64,000 nt of DNA, from NCBI GenBank assembly GCA_018257865.1, contig JAEUBA010000100.1, forward strand, positions 40,536 to 104,535, read 5' to 3'. This DNA comes from Stereocaulon alpinum. Taxonomy: Eukaryota > Ascomycota > Lecanoromycetes > Lecanorales > Stereocaulaceae. Every line of letters starts with the position of its first letter. Position 1 is the first letter of the stretch. Below the pieces are notes generated by a model. It searched no databases. It was not told the origin of the DNA and was given only the letters and a program-made list of their open reading frames with translations. Position numbers and translations under genes: made by a program. Below, one piece after another: positions 55,363 through 64,000 of this stretch.

Positions 55363-56345
55363 ATTAGATATCTAATATTCCTTAGATCTATATACTTATC
55401 CCCTTATAGTAAGGAAGAGGAGATAGCGATAACGACGAGCACGACGGGCGAATAGGCCTACTAGGCTAGACGAGCGATTATACTAAGTTATAAACCTAGT
55501 AAAATAATATAAGATAGGGGAGGAAGGGAGAAAGGGGGCGTTAGTAGTAAAGGCGAATAAGGGATATATCCTAATATAATAGTAGAGTAATAGTAGTAAT
55601 AGTAGAGGCCTACTAAAGGTCTATAGGGCCCTTAAGGCTAGGAAAGAATTAAAGAAAGAATATAGTATATAAAGGCTATAGAGTAGGCGCTACTAGAGTT
55701 TATAAAGAAGGTCTAAGAGATACTATAGGCGAATATAAATAAGACTATATAGGGCTTCTTCTAAAACGTAGTAGAGAGGATTATAGAATATATATAAGAG
55801 AATACCGCTAAAAGATACGCTGCGAAGGAGTACTGCAGCTAGTTAACGCGCGAAGACTACCTAATTAGAAGGGTAAATAGCAGCTAGGCGGATATAGCCT
55901 ATATAGCCTAAAAAGGCTAAAATACTATCTACTTAGCTATACCTAGGGTAGAAGATATTAAGAAAGCGAAGTAGATAACCGTTAAGATTAATAATAATAG
56001 CGAAAAGATATAGATAGCTATAGTAACCCTCCCTTAACTAGTATAAATATTTAGGGGAGTAAGAGGGGCGACTAAGGAGATTATTATAGTAAAGAGGATT
56101 ATAAGGGGGGATATTATTCTCTAGATAGCTTTAGTAAAGGCTAGAGAAGAGCTAGAAAAGGATAATAGGTAGGTAAGGAGACTCTATAGGTTAATAAGGG
56201 TACTTTAAAAGATAGTAATAGTAGCAGTCTATAGAGTAGAAAAGATAATAGATATAAAGGATTAATAGGGGGTCTTTAAAACCCTAAAGAAAGATAATAG
56301 GAAGCTCTACTTAGAGTTAGAGATAATAAAGGCTAAATAGCCTAT

Positions 56346-57219
56346 TAATTAATTAATTGATTTATACGCCTATTCTAGTATCTATATATACTAATAAGGG
56401 TATTCTCTTATATTATTAGGAAATCTAGGGGGGTTAAAGGCCCTCTAGACGTGAAAGAAACCTTTTTAGAGTCGCCCCTTTTAGCTAAAAACTTTCGCTT
56501 ATTAGCTTACTTATTATTCTACTCCGCCTATCTAACCTTACCGCTAGGCTTTATAATATTAGTAATAATAATCTCTATTACCCTAATAGGCCCTATAATA
56601 CTCTAATAGCTCCGCCGCCTTTAGCTTCTACTTACGCTTAGGCTTCTTTATCTTTAGGGTTTTTATTACTAGTTCTACTCTAATAGGGAGTTTAGACTAA
56701 GAGAGCTATTCCCTAGTAAGTTAATACTATATTAGGAATCCTAACCTAACTAGCTATCTTATAGCTACTCTTATACTAATAACCTTAACTAGTATAGTCC
56801 TAATATTATAAGTCTCTACCTCTTTAATAAGCTCCCTTTAAGTATCGCTAAGCTTTAGGTAGTATAGGAGAATATACTTTATATCCTAATTCCTCTATCT
56901 ATAACTATAGTAGGTACTGCGGACCCTTAGTACTCTCGCCTTATAAAGGAAGTAGTTAAACCTATTCTTCCTACTTTAGAGTTAGACTACTATTAAGCTT
57001 TCTACCTTCCTAAGCTTTAGGTAGTAGTTATACCTTTCTCTAAATAATAGTTTATTCTATATAGGTATATAAGAGTACTTAGGGATAGTATCCTTATATA
57101 CCTCCTACCGCTTAATCTACTTCGCTATTACCTAGCCTTATATCTTTTTAGCTAAGATACCTACGTCTTAATACTCCTTAATATCTATTTTTAGGTTATA
57201 CTAATATACCTTCCTCCTA
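56346..57219 (-). mobile_element. 5'-truncated LINE fragment inserted in inverted orientation
   Basis: 874 bp, the reverse complement of the LINE 3' end (compare 60860-61710). It begins with the tail TAATTAATTAATTGATTTAT and is flanked by a 14-bp duplication GCTAAATAGCCTAT (56332-56345 and 57220-57233). This is the classic product of target-primed reverse transcription that stopped early. It interrupts ORF1 of the host copy; the uninterrupted sequence is seen in the next copy at 62728-62745. Confidence 0.88.
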
Positions 57220-57959
57220 GCTAAATAGCCTATATTTATATTAAAGTTAGATATATTTAGGAGGGAGAAGAGGTTCTCTATAATAATAATTAAGGTCCTA
57301 AGCCTAAAAGTAGCGAACTAACTTATTATAGAGGGAATAGTAGTAGAGAATAGCCTCCTCTTCTATAATTATTAGGAGAGAGAAGCTACCCTTAGGTAGT
57401 ACTTTAATTACTATAAGTATAAATATATTACTAAGGCGTATAAATACCCTACCTACTATAAGATATACGCCTAAAACTATATAACTAATAACTATATATA
57501 AAAAACCGGTAGTAAGCCTAAGTACGTAGTATATAAAGGAGAGTACTTAGTATAGAGTAAAGCCTACTTAATCTAATAGAAGGAGAATACTAAGGCTAAG
57601 TAGAGAATTAAGTATAAACTAAAATATTTTAAAGAGACCCTAAAGTAATACTTAGTAGGGCTAACGCCGGCGATACTAAAAAGGGCTAGCTTAAAAGGGT
57701 AGTATAAGGTAATCTCTAAAGGGAAAAGGAAGGCCCTAGGGGATATAATAGATAAGCCCTAAAAAGGAACTAGGGAAATAATAAAGAGGGGATAACTAAT
57801 AACCCTCTCTAAAGTAGAATAAGGGTAATAGCCCCTATCTATAGAAAGGATTAATTAAGTAAATACCCTTAAATAGACTTTAGGAGTAATAATAACTACT
57901 AAGAATACCTAAATATAAGAGAATATTTAAATAGCCTTTACCTAATAAGGAATATATCC

Positions 57960-60900
57960 TACCTAAAAATACTATAGTATAATATATAGAGGAAGAAGGA
58001 TATAGTAATAGTACTACTTCTTAAAAATAAAGATATAAAAGATATAGACGTATTAGCGATCTAAGAGCTAATACGCAATTTAATAAATAGAACCTTATAT
58101 AATATAAGTATAAGTAGATTCTACCTAGCCTATAGGGGAGACCTAGAGGCTAGGATATACTTTTATATAAATAAAAGGATAGATCCTAACGACTAGGGGG
58201 TAGAGTACTAGGAGGGCGACTTATACTTATTATAGATCTAGACTAAGAGGACCTAAAATAATACTAATACTAAGAATAAGAATACCGAAGAGCTACTAGT
58301 AGAGAGGGTATAGGTATATAATATCTATAACCTCTTATTAGTAAGCTATATATTAGTAGATAGCCCTATAACTATCCTAAAGCTAAGGGAGGCCTTAGAA
58401 AACGAGGGCGAGTATATTATAATAGGGGATTTTAACCTATACTACCCCTACTAGAATAATCTAGGACGAGCTATATATTATATAATAGCGGATAAGTTAC
58501 TAGAAGTAGTAGGAGAAAAAGGTATAAATCTTAGGCTACTAGAGAAGTCGGTTATATAGTAAAATAGGGGCTTAGAGAGCGCTATTAACCTTATATTCCT
58601 AACTAAAGGCGCGTATAATATAATAGCGAAGTGCGGGGTAAGAGATAACCTTAATATAAGGTTAGACTATATACTAATTATAATAGAGCTAGAATAGATA
58701 TAGAGTAAGCGCTAGGTATATAAGAGGAGAGCTTAGAAAAGGATAGAGTTAAAGGTAACTAATAAAGAGATTTAGAAGTATATAAGAATCCTAAATAAAG
58801 TTATAGGTAGATACCTATTAAACTTAGAGGAAGTAATTAACCTATATATTAATAAGCTTATAGCTACGCTATAGGAGGTAGTAGAGGATACTATCCTATA
58901 TAAGGAGCTATATACTAGGGCTAAATTATACTAAAATAGGGTATATATAAGAGTTACTAAGGTATTATAGGCTACGCTTAAGGCCTATCGCTATAGCTAA
59001 AATATATATACTAAGGAGGCTCTCCGCTAAACTAAAAGGAAGAAGGTTACTACCCTATAGAAGGTTAAGATAATAGCTTTTTATAAGGGGGTCTATAAAG
59101 TATTACTAAGACTAAAAGGAGTTTAGTAACTTACTAAATAGGGAAGGGAGAGGAGTATACGCCCTAAAGAGCTACTATAATTCCCAGCTATTAAAGATAG
59201 AAACGGGAATAAAGCGATAGACTTTAAAAGGAAGGTAGAGGCCTTAAGGAGGGTCCTCTTCCTACCTCTACCCCTAGTAGACTTAAAGAATATAGAGGGG
59301 GCTAATTACCTAAAGCCTATTATAATAGATAGTAAGATTACCTTAAAGGAGGTAAGAGATATAATCTAATACCTAATAGTAGATAAGGCCCTAGGGATTT
59401 TAGGAATCCTAAATAAGTTCCTAAGAGTAGTATATATAGAAATAGGAGAGACTTTTAGAAGGGTATTCTAGGCGTACCTAGACTATAGATACTACCTAAA
59501 GAAATTCTATAAAGCGAATATAGTAATACTAAAGAAGCTAAAGAAGACTAATTACTCTAAACCTAAAGTATACTAACCTATTATACTACTAGATATACTT
59601 AGGAAGGTATTAGAGATAGTAATAGTAAAGCGCCTTAGTAAAATAACTAAAGTAAATCGCCTACTCTTAGAATATTAGATAGGAGGTAGGAAGAGATACT
59701 TAATTAAAACGGCCTTAGAGACTATTATAGACTTAATTTATATAATATAGAACTAAGGTAAAGATAACGTAGTAAGCCTACTATTACTAGATATAGTAAG
59801 GGTATTTAATAATATATCCTATAAAAGGCTACTTTATAACTTAAGAATAAAAGGAATCCCTAAAGGGATTATCTAGTAGACTATAAGCTTCCTTAAGGAT
59901 AGAGTAATATTAATTACTCTTAGAGGTAAAACTAGTCTAGTTAAGGCGATAGAGATAGGGATTTTATAAGGATTACTAATATTACTAATTCTATTTCTCT
60001 TCTTTAACGCGCTACTAATTAAAGTATACTTAAAAGCGAAAATCCTAGTATAGGTAGGAGAATTCGTAGATAACATATATCTACTAGTATATAGTAAGTT
60101 AACGGAAATAAACTATAGATAGTTAGAGTAGGCCTATAAGCTTTATTTAGTATAGGTAGAAACTTACGGAGTAATATTCGTACCCTAAAAATACGAACTA
60201 GTATATCTATTATAAACGCCTAAGAGGTTTAATATAAAAGAAATAGTATAATTTAGTAGTATAGAGGTTATACTAGAGGTAAGTATTAAGGTCTTAAGGC
60301 TATATATTAATACTAAACTCCGCTAGGGCCTCTATATAGCGTAGGTAAAGGTAAAGGCCGCTACCTAAGCCTAAGTAATTAAGTACTTAGCCGGATCGAC
60401 CTAAGGAGCTATATTTAAGAAGTATAGGATAGTATATAATATAGTAGTAAGACTTATACTTATATTCGCTACCCTAATTTAGTATACCCCTACTAGAGAG
60501 CTAGGAGTAGTAGAAAGGTATATTAAAATACTTGCGATAATATAGAATAACTATCTATAGACGGTACTTAGAGTATATAAGGCGATACTAGTCTAAGTCC
60601 TAAAGGTAGAGGTAGTAATCCCCCTTATCTAGACCTAACTAGATACCCTAGTTATAAGATACTAGGTACTAAGGGGAATCTACCCCTTAATAGTAGAAGG
60701 TAACCGTATAATCCGTAGGAGATTATAAGGAAGAAGGGGAAGAACGCGCCTAATATACCTAACCCTATTACTTAAAAAGGAAGTATAGGCTCTCTAAGAG
60801 CTTAAAGTAAAGGATTAGGACTAAGTATTAATAATAATAAAAAGGAATATATACTAGTATAATCTAAAAATAGATATTAAGGAGTATTAGGATATAGGTA

Positions 60901-61560
60901 TCCTAGCTAAGAAAGTATAGAGTTAGGCGATAGCGAGATAGACGGAGCGATAGGAGGTATATAGAAATACTATCCCTAAATACTTATATATACCTACCTA
61001 AAAGGAGCTATTATTTAGAGATAAGTATAACTACTATCTAAAGCTTAGAAAGGTAGAAAGCTTAATAGTAGTCTAACTTTAGAGTAGTAAGAATAGGTTT
61101 AACTACTTCTTATATAAAGCGAAGGTACTAGGGGTCCGCAGTACCCGCTATAGTTATAGTTAGAGAAAATAAGATATAAAGTATATTCTCCTATATTACC
61201 TAAAACTTAATAATACTTAAAGGGAGCTTATTAAAGAGGTAGAGACTTATAATATTAGGACTATACTAACTAAGGTTACTAATATAAGAGCGGCGGCGAG
61301 ATAGCTAATTAGGTTAGGATTCTTAATATAGTACTAACTTACTAAGGTATAGCTCTCTTAATCTAAACTCCCTATTAAGGTAGAACTAATATTAAAAACT
61401 CTAAAGATAAAGAAGCCTAAGTATAAGTTAAAGCTAAAGGTAGTAGAGCTACTAAAGTATTATAAGGCTTAGTAGGGTAATAGAGATTATAGTTACTAGT
61501 ATTATAAAGCTTAGTAGTAAGGTTAGATAGGCGGAGTAAAATAATAAGTAAGCTAATAAG
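57960..61560 (+). pseudogene. decayed LINE ORF2 (endonuclease, RT)
   Basis: Plus-strand relic with RIP-type stops. Blocks seen: apurinic-like endonuclease start (DIDVLAI, then EGEYIIIGDFNLYY about 58405-58445), RT region (SKPKVYQPIILLDILRK about 59560-59610; VVSLLLLDIVRVFNN about 59770-59815; the YxDD-type box FVDNIYLLVYS about 60065-60095), and a Cys-rich C terminus. Position and order are those of Tad1/I-group LINEs. One decayed catalytic Asp (DN for DD) is visible. Confidence 0.82.
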
Positions 61561-61715
61561 CGAAAGTTTTTAGCTAAAAGAGGCGACTCTAAAAAGGTTT
61601 CTTTTATATCTAGAGGGCTTATAGCCCCCCCTAGATTTCCCGATAATATAAAAGAATACCCTTATTAGTATATATAGATACTAGAATAGGCGTATAAATA
61701 AATCAATTAATTAAT

Positions 61716-64000
61716 ATTAGATATCTAGTTTTAGTATCTAGTAACTTCCTATTATAGAAGGCTATAGGGTACTAATAACGAGTAATACCTATTTTCCCTA
61801 ATAGAAAATAAGGACGGATGGCGACGACGACGAGTATAACGGGCGAGTAGGCCTACTAGACTAGACGAGTAATTATATTAGGTTACGAACCTAGCAAAAT
61901 AATATAAGATAGGGGGGGAGGAGAGAAGGGGGTTATTAGTAGCGAAGGTAGATAGAGTACGCGTCCTAACGCGATAATAGAGTAATAGCAATAATAGTAG
62001 AAGCCTACTAAAGAACTATAAGGCCCTTAGGGTAGAGAAAGAACTAATAAAAGAGCGCGGTATATAAAGGCTACGGAGTAGGTATTACTAGAGTTTATAG
62101 AGAAGGTCTAAGAGATACTATAGGCAAATATAAATAAGATTATATAAAGCTTCTTCTAGAATATAGTAAAGAGGATTACGGAGTATATATAGGAGAATAT
62201 AGCTAAAAGATATACTATAAAGGAATACCGCAGCTAATCGACGCGTAAAGACTACCTAATTAGAAGGGTAAATAATAGCTAAGCGGATATAGCCTATATA
62301 GCCTAAGGGGGCTAGAATACTATCTACCTAGCTATACTTAGGGCGGAAGATATTAAGAAAGCGAAGTAGATAATAGTTAGGATTAATAATAATAGCGAAA
62401 AGATATAAATAACTATAGTAACCCTCCCCTAACTAGTATAAATATTCGGAGGAGTAGGAGGGGCGACTAAGGAGATTATTATAATAAGGAGGATTATAGG
62501 GGGGGATATTATTCTCTAAACGGCCTTAGTAAGGGCTAGGGAGGAGTTAGAGAAGGATAATAAGTAAGTAAGGAGACTCTATAGGTTAGCGAGAGTCCTT
62601 TAAAAGATAATAATAGTAGTAATCTATAGAGTAGAAAAGATAATAGATATAAAGGATTAATAAGGGATCTTTAAAACCTTAAGGAAAGATAATAGGAAGC
62701 TCTACCTAAAGTTAGAGATAATAAAAGTTAAATAGCCTATATTTATATTAAAGCTAGATATACTTAAGAGGGAGAAGAGATTCTCTATAATAATAATTAA
62801 AGTCCTAAGCCTAGAGGTAGCGAACTAACTTATTATAGAAGGAATAGTAGTAGAGAATAGCCTCCTCTTCTATAATTACTAGAAAAGAGAAGCTACCCCT
62901 AAGTAGTACTTTAACTATTATAGGTATAGATATATTACTAAGGCGTATAAATACCCTACCTACTATAGGATATACGCCTAAAACTATATAACTAATAACT
63001 ATATAGAAAGAGCTAATAGTAAGCCTAAATATATAGTATATAAGGGGGAGTACTTAGTATAGAGTAAAACCTACTTAATCTAATAAAAGGAGAATACTAA
63101 GGCTAAGTAGAGAATTAAGTATAAGCTAAAATACTTTAAAGAGACCCTAAGGTAATACTTAGTAGTACTAACGCTAGTAATACTAAAAAGGGCTAGCCTA
63201 AAAGGGTAGTATAAGGTAATCTTAAAAGGGAAGAGGAAGGCTTTAGGAGATATAATAGATAAGCCTTAGAAAGGAACTAGGGAAATAGTAAAGAGAGGAT
63301 AACTAATAACCCTCTTTAGAGTAGAATAAGGGTAATAGCCCCTATCTATAGAGAGAATTAGTCTAGTAAATACCCTTAAATAGATATTAAGGGTAGTAAA
63401 GACTACTAAGGATACCTAAATATAGGAGAATATCTAAGCGGCCCTTACCTAATAAAGAATATACCCTACCTAAAAATACTATAGTATAATATATAGAGGA
63501 AGAAGGATATAGTAATAGTACTACTTCTAGAAAATAATAATATAAAAGATATAGACGTATTAGTAATCTAAGAGCTAGTATATAACCTAATAAATAGATT
63601 GATTAATTGATTGATTGATTTATACGCCTATTCTAGTATCTATATATACTAATAAGGGTATTCTCTTATATTATTAGGAAATCTAGGGGGGTTAAAGGCC
63701 CTTTAGATATAAAAGAAACCTTTCTAGAGTCGCCCCTTCTAGCTAAAAACTTTCGCTTATTAGCTTACTTATTATTCTACTCCGCCTATCTAACCTTACC
63801 GCTAAGCTTTATAATACTAGTAATAATAATCTCTATTACCCTAATAAGCCCTATAATACTCCGGTAGCTCTGCCGCTTTTAGCTTCTACTTATACTTAGG
63901 CTTCTTTATCTTTAGGGTTTTTATTACTAGTTCTACTCTAATAGGGAGTTTAGACTAGGAGAGCTATTCCCTAGTAAGTTAATACTATATTAGGAATCCT
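61716..64000 (+). mobile_element. second Tad1-like LINE copy, partial at window edge
   Basis: Starts ATTAGATATC directly after the tail of the previous copy and follows the same sequence (5' UTR, ORF1, start of ORF2) to about 63598, where an inverted LINE begins. The ORF1 region is uninterrupted here, which reveals the insertion in the first copy. RIPped independently of copy one. Confidence 0.82.
63599..64000 (-). mobile_element. inverted LINE 3' fragment, cut by window edge
   Basis: Begins ATTGATTAATTGATTGATTG (tail) followed by TATACGCCTATTCTAG, the same 3' end as the fragment at 56346, so it is another LINE in minus orientation, inserted into the endonuclease region of the second copy. 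The window ends before its other boundary. Confidence 0.85.

Larger units (their letters stand above)
55363..61715 (+). mobile_element. Tad1-like LINE, near full length, interrupted
   Basis: Non-LTR retrotransposon of about 5.5 kb of its own sequence, starting near ATTAGATATC and ending with a short AATCAATT-type tail (61700-61714). It is interrupted by an inverted LINE fragment at 56346-57219. Two decayed frames are visible on the plus strand: ORF1 (about 55600-57900) with zinc-knuckle-like Cys positions, and ORF2 (about 57960-61560) with endonuclease and reverse transcriptase. It directly follows one LINE tail and is directly followed by another LINE copy, giving a head-to-tail array. Confidence 0.8.

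Noticed and set aside
59873..60076. Minus-strand 67-aa frame
   Set aside because: Antisense to the LINE reverse transcriptase relic; open only because RIP produces few stops on that strand.

Overview
The window is nuclear DNA of a filamentous ascomycete (Pezizomycotina; the class cannot be fixed from sequence alone). Genes carry short introns (about 45-100 bp) with GTANGT-type donors and CTAAC/CTGAC branch points. The repeats show heavy repeat-induced point mutation (RIP): CpA and TpG are almost absent, and transposon frames are broken mostly by TAG and TAA.

Region 1 (1-24.3 kb) is ordinary gene-bearing sequence, mostly housekeeping: a RING protein (cut by the window edge), a 2OG-Fe(II) dioxygenase-like protein, COX23 (cytochrome oxidase copper-chaperone family, three tiny exons), NAA25/MDM20 (auxiliary subunit of N-terminal acetyltransferase NatB), ILM1 and CDC43 (type I geranylgeranyltransferase beta subunit) diverging across a 30-G run, a class I alpha-1,2-mannosidase (GH47), RPT4 (26S proteasome ATPase), MRI1 (methionine salvage), a C2-domain protein, a GMC-oxidoreductase fragment, and a membrane-anchored NodB-type polysaccharide deacetylase.

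Region 2 (24.30-32.48 kb) is one composite transposon in the divergent promoter between the deacetylase and the proteasome gene PRE4. Its outer shell has nearly perfect 109-bp terminal inverted repeats and a relic of a retroviral-integrase-like DDE protein. Inside sit a solo LTR, a fresh un-RIPped non-autonomous LTR retrotransposon with identical LTRs, and a 601-bp miniature LTR element (TRIM).

Region 3 (32.48-38.8 kb) is a second gene island: PRE4 (proteasome beta-7), an unresolved protein-like stretch, a fumarylacetoacetate-hydrolase-family enzyme, and a secreted class 3 lipase.

Region 4 (38.8-64.0 kb) is a gene-free, RIP-saturated nest. A truncated Ty3/Gypsy element (minus strand) is split by a second TRIM copy and by an 11.2-kb Ty3/Gypsy element (plus strand), which itself contains a 5.4-kb Ty1/Copia element (minus strand). 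Then follows a head-to-tail array of Tad1-like LINEs with (AATC)n-type tails, themselves interrupted by inverted LINE insertions. Target-site duplications (TTATT, GGTAG, CTATC, TATAA, CTAGG, CTCCC) fix most boundaries and give a relative order of insertion.
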